From: an uncultured Bacteroidales bacterium | Lineage (GTDB): Bacteria; Bacteroidota; Bacteroidia; Bacteroidales; Paludibacteraceae | Direction: 5' to 3' | NCBI GenBank assembly: GCA_900316995.1 | Contig: ONEZ01000015.1 | Location: 1-64,000, forward strand | Length of the DNA: 64,000 nucleotides | Shown: one piece after another, positions 8,097-16,900 of the stretch | Position numbering within the stretch: position 1 is the first letter of the stretch | Layout: the number at the start of each line of letters is the position of its first letter | Position numbers and translations under genes: made by a program | Notes under the pieces: model-generated | Seen by the model: the letters and a program-made list of their open reading frames with translations, nothing else | Database searches by the model: none | Told to the model about the DNA's origin: nothing

Positions 8097-10799
8097 ATGG
8101 GAAGAAAATTTAGCCTCATATTAAAAGGTTCAGCCTTGTGTGCCGCCGCCTGTGCGCTGGCGCTGCTTTGGTCATGCTCAGTTCAGAAAAACAATCCTGT
8201 GACTCGTGGCTACCATCGCACCACGGCTAAATATAACGTTATGTTCAACGGCAAGGAGGCGTTTAAGAAGGGTATGGAGAACATACACAAGGCCTCTATC
8301 CCTCTTGATAACTACAATGACATTCTTCCTGTTTTTGAATTCAGTATCACTGAGGCGCTTGGCTCCGCCAAAAGTGACATGGAGCGCGCTCTTGAAAAGA
8401 GTGAGAAGACCATAGCCCTTCACTCCATTGTAAAGAAGCCTAAGAAAAACCCTAAAAAGTCACGTGACCCCAAGTATAAAGCCTTTATGGCTAAAGAGGA
8501 GTATAATCCGCAAGTGCAGGAGGCGTGGCTGCTACGTGGTAAATCTCTCTACTGCCTGCAAGACATAATTGCGGCTGAAGCCATATTCGCATACGTAACC
8601 AAGCATTTTAAAGACAACATAGATGTGAGCACCGAGGCAAGCCTGTGGGCTGCCACAGGATATGCTGAGCAGGGCTGGTTCTATGAGGCGGAGGAAATGC
8701 TTAACCGCCTGAGTGAGAAATCATTCTCTCCAAAAACTACAGAGCTTTACGTGCTGGTAAAAGCTGATTTGTTGCTGCGTCAGGGCAAACTGGAGGAGGC
8801 GCTGCCGTTCCTTGACACCGCCATAGATGAGTACTCCGGCTACCGTAAAAGCCGCTATATGTTTATTAAGGCTCAGGTTCTTGAGCGCCTTAACAAATTC
8901 AATGACGCCTTTGCTCTATACAAAGAGGTGGCAGACCGCAATACTGAGTATGTTATGGAGTTTAACTCTGTGCTTGGCATGGCAAGGTGCTATCAGGGCA
9001 AGAGTATGGAGCCTATACTCAAGGAGACAGACCGCCTGCTTAAACGTGCAAGCAATGAGCAGTATTTAGACCAGATATACTACACTCTGGGGCGCCTATA
9101 TTTGCGTAACGGAGACCATGAACGTGGCGTGGAGTATCTGAAAAAGGCTATTGAGAGTAGCAAACGTGGCGGTATTGACAAGGCCTACGCACTGCTCGCT
9201 CTTGGAGAGATATACTATAATGAGGAAAAATACATAGACGCCCAGCCATTATATGCTGAGGCGGTGAGCATAGTGCCAAACACATTTAACGGCTACAAAG
9301 AGCTGCAGGAGCGCAGCATAAACTTAGACTATGTGGCAAAATACAGTGGCACGGTTACTTTGCAGGATAGTTTGCAGGCTCTTGCCGCACTGCCTGAGAA
9401 GGAGCGAATAGCCAGGGTAAAGACCATTATTGCTGATAAGAAGGCTGCCGAGGCGGAGGCTCAGAAACGTCTGGAGGCTGAGGCTCGTCAGGCGGAGGAG
9501 CGTGAGCGTAGTGCAAATATGGCTGCTGCGGCGGGTCTCTCGCTTGGTGAGAGCCTTAACACAGCCTGGTACTTCTATAACTCCACGCTTATTAGCCGTG
9601 GCAAACTTGAATTCCAAAGGGAGTGGGGTGGCAGACCTCTTGAAGATGACTGGCGCCGTTCAAACAAGGTGGCATCGGGGATGCTTGACCCTACACTTGA
9701 AGAACAGGAAGAGGAGACAGTGCAAGCCTCAGACTCCACTAAAACGGTACGTGGCGTGCAGTCAAATGACATCTTTACATCCACCGGCGATGCCGAACTG
9801 GACTCATATCTTCTTACTCTGCCTCTTACGGCTGATGCCAAGCGGGCGTCAGATGCAGCTATAGAGGAGAGCCTTTATAATCTCTATTACGTATATGAAA
9901 ACCGAATACATAATAAACGCCTTGCTTTAGAGACCTACGATGAGCTTAAACGCAGGTTCCCGAACACCGAGTACGGTAAAGCATCTGAGAATAAAGATGA
10001 CGCTATGGAAGTGGAGGCGTACAACCTGTACCGCAAGGCATACGATGCGTTCAAATCTGGCGATGGAATGGTGGTAAAATCAACTTTGGCACAAGCTGAG
10101 AAATGCTGTGGTGAATCTGCGCTTATGCCTAAGTTCTACTTCATAGACGCGCTGAGCAGCGGCCGCAGTGACGGTCGTGAACGCTTTAAGCAGAAACTCT
10201 CAGACTTGGTTGAAAAGTACCCTGACAGTGAGGTAGCTCCGCTTGCCCGTGACATGATAGCCTTAGTGGGTCAGGGGCGTGAGGTGGTTAACGCAGTGCC
10301 TGTAAGCTCTATAAACTTGGAGCGTGAAGCTGTGATAGTATCGGAGGCTGAATACGCTGAGGCTATAGAGCGTGCCGGCTTTGAATACAACCCAGAGGAT
10401 TCTCACCTGTTTATTATATCTATTAACGGTACTGAGCAGCAGAAGAACGCAGTGCTCTTTGCCATCGCTGATTACAACTTCAGCCGCTTCATGATTAAGG
10501 ACTTTGACTTTAAGGTCAAGACCCTTGAGGATGATTTGTTTGCCATATCCGTGTTCCCGCTCTCATCTCTCAATGAGGCGGTGTGGTACCAGAACTCTGT
10601 TCTTGCAGACCCAGGTGTGGCAGAGGCTCTGAAGGGTGTTAAGTACCATTCATTTGTAATATCTTCAGATAACTTCATAAAGGTGTTTGACCGTGAGTCC
10701 ATGCTCCGCTACCTTGATTTCTACATCAGTAACAACCTGCAAGTAAAAGAATCAGACGTGATTCAGCAGCTTGAAGAGGATAGCGGGTTTGTGAAATAA
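8097..10799 (+). CDS. PorW/SprE-like TPR lipoprotein of the type IX secretion system
   Basis: 900 residues. The N-terminus is a lipoprotein signal with lipobox LWSC (Cys27), followed by a region typical of PorW (Porphyromonas) and SprE (Flavobacterium): SVQKNN..RGYHRTTAKYNVMFNGKEAFKKG. Residues about 130-480 are tetratricopeptide-like helices (YTLGRLYLRNGDHERGVEYLKKAIE and similar). A charged Ala/Glu coiled coil follows (about 440-480), and then further helical repeats. In characterised species PorW/SprE is an outer-membrane-associated lipoprotein needed for T9SS secretion and, in gliders, motility. The assignment rests on N-terminal similarity, length and the many T9SS substrates in this window. 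Monocistronic by appearance. Confidence 0.82.
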   Translation: MGRKFSLILKGSALCAAACALALLWSCSVQKNNPVTRGYHRTTAKYNVMFNGKEAFKKGMENIHKASIPLDNYNDILPVFEFSITEALGSAKSDMERALEKSEKTIALHSIVKKPKKNPKKSRDPKYKAFMAKEEYNPQVQEAWLLRGKSLYCLQDIIAAEAIFAYVTKHFKDNIDVSTEASLWAATGYAEQGWFYEAEEMLNRLSEKSFSPKTTELYVLVKADLLLRQGKLEEALPFLDTAIDEYSGYRKSRYMFIKAQVLERLNKFNDAFALYKEVADRNTEYVMEFNSVLGMARCYQGKSMEPILKETDRLLKRASNEQYLDQIYYTLGRLYLRNGDHERGVEYLKKAIESSKRGGIDKAYALLALGEIYYNEEKYIDAQPLYAEAVSIVPNTFNGYKELQERSINLDYVAKYSGTVTLQDSLQALAALPEKERIARVKTIIADKKAAEAEAQKRLEAEARQAEERERSANMAAAAGLSLGESLNTAWYFYNSTLISRGKLEFQREWGGRPLEDDWRRSNKVASGMLDPTLEEQEEETVQASDSTKTVRGVQSNDIFTSTGDAELDSYLLTLPLTADAKRASDAAIEESLYNLYYVYENRIHNKRLALETYDELKRRFPNTEYGKASENKDDAMEVEAYNLYRKAYDAFKSGDGMVVKSTLAQAEKCCGESALMPKFYFIDALSSGRSDGRERFKQKLSDLVEKYPDSEVAPLARDMIALVGQGREVVNAVPVSSINLEREAVIVSEAEYAEAIERAGFEYNPEDSHLFIISINGTEQQKNAVLFAIADYNFSRFMIKDFDFKVKTLEDDLFAISVFPLSSLNEAVWYQNSVLADPGVAEALKGVKYHSFVISSDNFIKVFDRESMLRYLDFYISNNLQVKESDVIQQLEEDSGFVK

Positions 10800-10938
10800 A
10801 TTTATTTACCCACATTTCAACAGATTATCGGAAATTTTGGGTGTGTAAAGTGCAATATTAGTTTCCCTTGTACGGAGTACGCAAATGCAATTTATATAAA
10901 ATTATTTATATATAATTCTTTTTATATATAATTTTTAT
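10800..10938. other. AT-rich intergenic region
   Basis: No gene and no clear terminator. The right half is very AT-rich (three TTTATATA-like runs) and leads into the ATPase promoter. The drop in GC marks the start of an accessory-looking patch. Confidence 0.5.
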
Positions 10939-10946
10939 TATATTTG
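10939..10946 (+). promoter_or_regulatory. -7 element of ATPase promoter
   Basis: TATATTTG, 28 bases before the chosen ATG at 10975. It lies within a strongly AT-rich tract. Confidence 0.6.
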
Positions 10947-10974
10947 CAGTGTGAAATAGACTCCAAATTTGCTT

Positions 10975-11973
10975 ATGTTCCACGCATTTCTAACATATAA
11001 GAATGACACAGAGAAAACAATTGAGTCTGTGAACAAGGAGTTGTTTGACATCATTGTAAGCGGTCTTAAAGGCGAAAGACAAGGCTCAATAGCTCAGTCT
11101 TACGTTATAGTGGGCTCACAGGGTAGTGGTAAAACATCTCTACTCAACAGGATTGCTTCAGCCGTGCATAAAATTAAGTCATGTGATTATATCCCAGTTC
11201 TTATAGATGGCAAAACGCTTTTCAGCAACGATGACATCTGGCGTCAGTGTAAGGGGAGAACCTCAAATCAGCGCACTATTCTCCTCGTAGATAATATGAA
11301 CTACTATTTTAATAGGGTAAGCCAAGATTTACAATATGAACTTAGGGGTATTCTGAACACTCCTGGAGCACCTATTCTTATCGCTTCTTCAACTGAGGTT
11401 TTACCAGCTTTTTCTAAATACGATTCAGCTTTTTATGATGGTTTACGTGTGTTATACATCAAACCTGTATCAAATTCTACTATAAAAGAACTGATCAAGG
11501 GTTTTGTTGATTATGAACGTTATAATCACATAATGCAATATCTGCCTAAGACAATACGCTCTGTAAAAATGGTAAAAAATATCATAGGCAATTCCAATGA
11601 TGAAAGGAGTGACATAGTTGCCTTAGTTGATTTAATGTCAGACTTTTATCAAAATATATATGACTCATGTTTGCCAAAAGTTCAGAAGATACTTATGGCA
11701 CTGTCAGAACATGAAAACGGACTTGCATTGCTGGGCCTTAGAGAGAAACTGTTGCTTACGGGTGCGGAATTATCTCCTTATCTGAATAAAATGATTGCCC
11801 AAGGTATCATAGTAAAGAAATCAACTACAAAAAAGGACGGCATCTACTCTATTGCAGACCCACTGTTTATGCAGTGGATTCAATCTACAAGCAGAAGCGC
11901 AGCAGAATATTTTTCCAGTTGCACATTGGAAGAGTCCGGATTGTATGCAGCTGAAGACGTTGATTTAATGTGA
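10975..11973 (+). CDS. AAA/STAND-like ATPase with C-terminal winged helix, function unknown
   Basis: 332 residues from the ATG at 10975; an upstream in-frame TTG at 10969 is less likely. A Walker A motif is seen as GSQGSGKTS (about residues 46-54), a Walker-B-like strand as TILLVDN (about 100-106, Asn in place of the usual second acidic residue), and a sensor-1-like strand as PILIASST. The C-terminal third (about 225-310: LMALSEHENGLALLGLREKL, then SPYLNKMIAQGIIVKK and YSIADPLFMQWI) looks like the winged-helix region of the archaeal-ATPase/Orc1-Cdc6-like family. No partner protein is adjacent. Base composition is lower in GC than the flanking genes, consistent with acquisition. The cellular role is not known to me. 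Confidence 0.75.
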   Translation: MFHAFLTYKNDTEKTIESVNKELFDIIVSGLKGERQGSIAQSYVIVGSQGSGKTSLLNRIASAVHKIKSCDYIPVLIDGKTLFSNDDIWRQCKGRTSNQRTILLVDNMNYYFNRVSQDLQYELRGILNTPGAPILIASSTEVLPAFSKYDSAFYDGLRVLYIKPVSNSTIKELIKGFVDYERYNHIMQYLPKTIRSVKMVKNIIGNSNDERSDIVALVDLMSDFYQNIYDSCLPKVQKILMALSEHENGLALLGLREKLLLTGAELSPYLNKMIAQGIIVKKSTTKKDGIYSIADPLFMQWIQSTSRSAAEYFSSCTLEESGLYAAEDVDLM

Positions 11974-11983
11974 AGCAGTAACT

Positions 11984-12014
11984 TTTGATTGACAAATATT
12001 TTCACTTACATTTG
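11984..12014 (+). promoter_or_regulatory. Promoter P1 of the duplicated leader
   Basis: TTTG (11984-11987), 19 bases, TACATTTG (12007-12014): a perfect match to the local promoter pattern. No long ORF follows directly; the transcript would begin in the first copy of the duplicated leader (12026 onward). Confidence 0.65.
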
Positions 12015-12025
12015 CGTCATAGTTT

Positions 12026-12094
12026 TCGTCCCATATATAAAGCTGATGATGGTCCCTCCTTGTCAGTTTTTCTGCCTGCATCTTAACAAAATGA
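12026..12094 (+). repeat. Duplicated leader sequence, copy 1
   Basis: A block containing CCCATATATAAAGCTGATGAT, a C/T-rich stretch, GTCAG, a T run and ATCTTAAC. It is nearly repeated at 12449-12512. The CTGATGAT...GTCAG part can form a short stem (CTGA/TCAG) followed by T, so it may be an attenuator or small terminator. Confidence 0.6.
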
Positions 12095-12123
12095 TAATAA
12101 TCTTAAAGATTTAATGTTAATAT

Positions 12124-12154
12124 TTTGTAGAATAAAAATATTGACATACTTTTG
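12124..12154 (+). promoter_or_regulatory. Promoter P2 upstream of the 45-codon ORF
   Basis: TTTG (12124-12127), 19 bases, TACTTTTG (12147-12154), again canonical. The small ORF starts 44 bases further on. Confidence 0.7.
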
Positions 12155-12197
12155 CATAATAAAGCTGTCCCCAAAATAATTCTCTAAATTAACAGAC

Positions 12198-12335
12198 ATG
12201 CGTTCAAAGGTTAACAACAGTCAAACCCAATCTGCCAATATTGCAGATAAGGAGCCCAAATTGTATCTGTTTGAGCGAGTTCCGTCTGAGGTACTACAAA
12301 AACGGAGAATTGGGGTATATGACTACATCATTTAG
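12198..12335 (+). CDS. Small orphan ORF, 45 residues, possibly a gene remnant
   Basis: ATG at 12198, stop TAG at 12333-12335. The product is hydrophilic, with KLYLFERVPSEVL and then QKRRIGVYDYII at the end. It has a textbook promoter with a leader of about 35 bases, but I do not recognise the family. The C-terminal part reads like the start of a larger folded domain, so it could be the surviving N-terminus of a truncated gene. It lies between the two copies of the duplicated leader, in the AT-rich patch. Whether it is translated cannot be told from sequence alone. Confidence 0.4.
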   Translation: MRSKVNNSQTQSANIADKEPKLYLFERVPSEVLQKRRIGVYDYII

Positions 12336-12448
12336 TGGAAGTGCTTATCCTTACATTTTGAAGTCAGCGCATATTTTTCAGAGCACTATACAGATTTTGA
12401 TTAAGTTAAATTTCCCGTACCGGCATTTGCGTATAAAGTATAGTTTGC

Positions 12449-12512
12449 ACCCCATATATAAAGCTGATGATACCCCCTCATCGTCAGCTTTTTTTGCCCG
12501 AATCTTAACGTT
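12449..12512 (+). repeat. Duplicated leader sequence, copy 2
   Basis: Second copy of the block at 12026-12094, with the same CCCATATATAAAGCTGATGAT core, C/T stretch, GTCAG plus T run, and ATCTTAAC. Upstream bases CATTTGCGT are also shared. It lies 120-185 bases before the secreted protein gene at 12634. Confidence 0.6.
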
Positions 12513-12559
12513 TAAGGCCTTTGAAATGTTAAAAAACTACGCCGATGTTGAAATTTTCA

Positions 12560-12589
12560 TTGCCGTTGTTTTGAATTTTATTAACTTTG
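12560..12589 (+). promoter_or_regulatory. Promoter of the 12634 gene
   Basis: TTG (12560-12562), 19 bases, TAACTTTG (12582-12589). The ATG at 12634 gives a leader of about 40 bases. This is why the longer open frame starting at 12241 is not used. Confidence 0.65.
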
Positions 12590-12633
12590 CGCCCTTAATT
12601 GTGTCTAAGGATAAACCCAAAAAAACTATTGAT

Positions 12634-13899
12634 ATGAAGAAAACGCTACTCAGTGCCCTGAAACACGGTTCAGGCATTCTTCTCACTCTATTTTCATTAC
12701 TTTGTGCCTGTCAGGTGTGGGCGGATTACACATTCACTTTGTATATGTATAGTCCTAGTTCGCCTGCTTATATTTATTTTTGGGATTCTTCTGAAAATCC
12801 TATTGGTAATACTTATCCAGGTACAGCCTGGGGTTCGTTTTCAAAGACGAGTCTTGGAAATAATTGGTATAAAAGTCAAATAACAAGTCCAACATTAACA
12901 TATAGCACTCAGGTGAATTGTGGAAGTGGAGATTGCAAGTCAGGTGACGTAAATGGGTTGTCAAATTCATGGATTAAGGCAAACGGTAATACGGATTGTA
13001 AAGATTATGGAATACCATCTGATTATAAGACTGTTAAATCTGGGGGATTGTTAGATAACAGGACATTCTCATCATTTGATGAGAGTAAACAAGCTTTCAA
13101 GTATGAGCTGTCAAATATTAGTGCTGGAACTTATTACTACAGAGTATATAATGGATCCACTGAATATTGGTCAACTATAAATAACAGCCGAGGAAATGTA
13201 ACCCTTTCAGGCGGAAAATCTGGAAGTACAAATAATGATGTATCTTTTACGTTGAGTGGTGGAAACAAAAACATTACAATATATTATGATCCAGGTGCAG
13301 ATGTAACGTTTGTTGATGCAGTTGAAGCCTGTACAACACCTACAGTTGGAGCCGTATCAGGAGACGTTGCTACAGAAGAGTGCGAGGGTACAGTTGAGTT
13401 GAGTGTATCTCCTACTGGTGGAACTGAACCTCTTTCATATCAGTGGTTTAAAAATAATACTCAATCTACATCTGGTGGAACAGCTGTAACAGGTAAAACA
13501 TCTTCTAACACTTACACCCCGCTAAGTGGCTCATACTACTATTATTGTGAGGTATATTCTGCGGGTGAATGTGAGGCTATATATCATGCTTCAAGCAGTC
13601 CAACAACTAACCGTGTTAATATTAAGGATGCTCCTGTGGTAACGGCATCAGCAACAGTGATTACAAATTACACTCCAGTTGTTGTTTCCGCAGCCGGACC
13701 TAATGTGGTGTGGACTAAGGATGTTAAAAGTGGAACGGATGAGAATAGTTATCTTTATAAGCCAACGAATAGTTCCGTAATATTCAAGGGGAAGGGAACT
13801 TCAGGAACTGTGGTTTATACAGTAACTGGAACCGCTGAAAATGGTTGCTCTTCCTCAGTTGACATATCTGTGAGCCAGGATGTTGATATTTGCCAATAA
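12634..13899 (+). CDS. Secreted protein with starch-binding-like and Ig-like domains
   Basis: 421 residues. The signal peptide (MKKTLLSALKHGSG...CQVWADY) is cleaved after about residue 29; a lipoprotein reading at LLCAC is possible but less likely. The first module (about 30-150: YFWDSSENPIGNTYPGTAW, DVNGLSNSW) resembles the CBM26-like modules of the amylases. A second beta-rich module follows, and an Ig-like segment from about 225 on (GAVSGDVATEECEGTVEL, PLSYQWFKNN, YYCEVYSAGEC). The frame ends at DVDICQ without a T9SS sorting tail, which is odd for this domain set. The next gene starts 36 bases downstream with a fresh signal peptide, so the two are probably co-transcribed. Confidence 0.8.
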   Translation: MKKTLLSALKHGSGILLTLFSLLCACQVWADYTFTLYMYSPSSPAYIYFWDSSENPIGNTYPGTAWGSFSKTSLGNNWYKSQITSPTLTYSTQVNCGSGDCKSGDVNGLSNSWIKANGNTDCKDYGIPSDYKTVKSGGLLDNRTFSSFDESKQAFKYELSNISAGTYYYRVYNGSTEYWSTINNSRGNVTLSGGKSGSTNNDVSFTLSGGNKNITIYYDPGADVTFVDAVEACTTPTVGAVSGDVATEECEGTVELSVSPTGGTEPLSYQWFKNNTQSTSGGTAVTGKTSSNTYTPLSGSYYYYCEVYSAGECEAIYHASSSPTTNRVNIKDAPVVTASATVITNYTPVVVSAAGPNVVWTKDVKSGTDENSYLYKPTNSSVIFKGKGTSGTVVYTVTGTAENGCSSSVDISVSQDVDICQ

Positions 13900-13935
13900 C
13901 AATAGGATAAAACTCAAACTAAAAAGAATCAAGTT

Positions 13936-16900
13936 ATGAAAAACAATATATACAATACTTTAAGTGGTTTTGCCTCTCATATAACAAGTGCAGGCAGAGT
14001 TTTATCTGTTATTTTCATGCTCGCTTTAAGCAGCAGTGCGTGGGCTACATATTATGTGTATATAAGTACGGATAAATCCACATGGACTTTTGTTACCAAC
14101 TCAGAGACTAAGTCCTTTACTATCTCAAATTCCAATTATTTGAATTCTGGAACGAATTATTATCTGGCTGTTTCGACCAACTCTGGAGGCTATTCCTCAA
14201 GTTACAAAGAACAGATGTATTTGAGTGATGTGGTAAACAATTCAAGTTCTTTTATTACAACGAGCAAGGATAATGCTTCATATAGCGGTTGCCCTTTTTC
14301 TTTTATGAAATATTCACTTCCAGTGCCTGTTTCAAATTTATATTTGAGTCTGGAATCTGAATCATACACCCATAACTGTGGAAGTGTATATACAGATAAA
14401 CAGCAGAAATATATAGTTTCTGTTGACACCCCAACTCTTAAGCTTTGCGGTGGATTTACGGACTGGAGCACATCTGAAGCACCAGAGATGACTGAGACAG
14501 GAACTGTTGGTATGTACAGTACATCTGTATATTTGCCAGGTGGTCACGAATACGAGAAACAGACTTCTGAGGGCTTCAAAGTGGCAGCTGTTACAAGCAG
14601 TGGCAGTGCTACATGGTACGGAGCTGACGCTACTATAACTTCAGCATCAAACTCTCAGACACTTGCTTCAACTGATGCTGGTGGTAGCGCAGGAAACCGC
14701 TGTGGTATTACAACCGTCTATTCAGGCTCATATACTTTTACATATAACGCATCGTCCAAGCTTCTTACAGTAACTTATCCAGATGCTATTGAGGCCACCC
14801 CTATAGTACGTTGTGGTGCTTTGCCTACCCAAACAAGGAATGCTACTTACAGTAGTGAGGGGTGTGACAGGTATGATATAAATGCTTCTGCATATATAGC
14901 GTCACCTGGTTGTAGCGCAGGTAGTGAGCAGACGCTCAGCAACCTAAGGGTAAGGCTTAGAAAGAAAGTCGCTGGTGAATATACAGAGACGGAAGTGGTC
15001 GAGTTCCCTGGTTCATATAGCAGGAACAGTACATATTCACTTACTGTCCCCTGCACTACAGAACTACTTATGACATGCCTTAGTGAGACCACTATTGTTA
15101 TGGATATAGCTGGCTACAACTCTGTTATGGGTTGGTCTGCGTATAGTGATGAGATGGAGGTGGAATATACCGCATGCCCTAAATTTATTTTAGAGAATCT
15201 GTCAAAAACATTCACAGCATGTGATGGTGAGCACCAGTTCACACTGCGTGATATGGTGAAGCCAACTCCTACAGGCTGGTCTGCCACTCTTGGTGGCGCC
15301 GATGCAACGTCTGATTTTACTCTTAAGGATGGCCAGATGATATGGAAGGGTATCGACAAGGATGCTGGAACTTACACATATACATTTGCCTTTACAAGGA
15401 ATGGTTTTAACGGTGAGGGTAAGCCAAATACAGCTACAATAGAAATTGAATACAATAAGACAGCTCCAACTGGTTCTGTTACTGGAATAACAATAACTCC
15501 TTCTCCTAAAGGAACAGCGGGTACACCAGTAACACCATGGACGCCACTTACGCTTACAGCCACACTGTCAGATGGGAATAGCTTTACAGATGTTCAGTGG
15601 AGTGTAAGCGGTGTGCCTGCGCCTGTTTTTGAAGAAGGTACTTTCACATCATCGTCTGCCACTGCAACGTTTACTTCAAAGCCGTTTGCAGTCCCTGTAA
15701 CTTATACAGTTACTGCTAGAGGGTTATCAGGGAATTGCCAATCAACGGATGATGAGCACAGCTATACAATAAATGTTTATGCCGATTCTGATAACGGTTC
15801 TGGTTCCACAATTATTCTTAATGGAGATGCTCCTGTCGTGGATGATGGTCCAGAGGTTACTCTTAATGGCTATGTTAAGCAGTTGGTTGATGGAAACGCT
15901 ACTCTTAAGAAATTAGGATTTGCATATATTAAGAGCGAAGGTAACTCTTGTGGCGATGTTACCGGCAGTTGGTCAAAGGTGGAGATTACACCCGCTGAGG
16001 CACTAAAACAGGGTGAGTCATGGAGCGCGTCTATTAATACTGGTTTAAAAGAGAATACAGAATATCTTTATAGAGCATACGCAGTAAATACGTATCCAAG
16101 CACAGCTGTAACCACTTATAGCACCAATCCTAATAATAGTAGTGAGGCGGCTTGTGGAACATTTACCACGCAGGGAGGTTGCGAGTATCCTACGGGTGAT
16201 ACCATTTACTATACTATTGACGCATCATTGGTTTCTGAGAGTCCTTGCCATCTTGCCTTCAAGTCATTTGAAAACGCTCTTGCAAATCTCAAGAGTCACA
16301 AGACCGCTGGAGCAGCAGACTACTGGTGGGATAACAGCAAAATGATGCTTGTTAAAAACGTTGTGTTCCAAGTTGCAATTAATAAAGCTGGATATGGAGT
16401 TAAGAACAGTAGGGTAGATTTCAGCAATATTAACAAGTATGAGTCAAGCTCATCTCCTCTACCTACCAAGCGTTTGGTTATACGTCCGTTAGTATCTGGC
16501 ACAAAACCTATTGTATGGGGTATGTATATGGCAAACTCTCGTTGGATTACTGTAAACAGTATGAATGTTCAGCGTGTGGCTCCATCTACAACGGATGGTA
16601 AGGGGCACTCATGTATACTTATTGGTCTTGATGACCAGACAAATAACCTTGCAGTTGGTAAGGTTACTTCAGCCAACTTGGAGTTTGTTAACTGTGAGTT
16701 CTCTGGAGATAACTTCTGCTGCATTCATGCAAGCGCAGTTGATGGCCTGTACCTTGAGAACAATAACCTTATAGCAGAGTGCGGAGATGCATCACAGGAT
16801 ACAAGAGACTGGGGTGCGTCAATCAAGTTCATGAACTGCAAGAACATAACCCTTATACGTAATAACTTTAAAGGAGCACACTCTAACAATATATTCTCAC

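Noticed and set aside
12241-12633. N-terminal extension of the secreted protein gene
   Set aside because: It crosses a duplicated leader and a promoter, and the signal peptide begins only at 12634.
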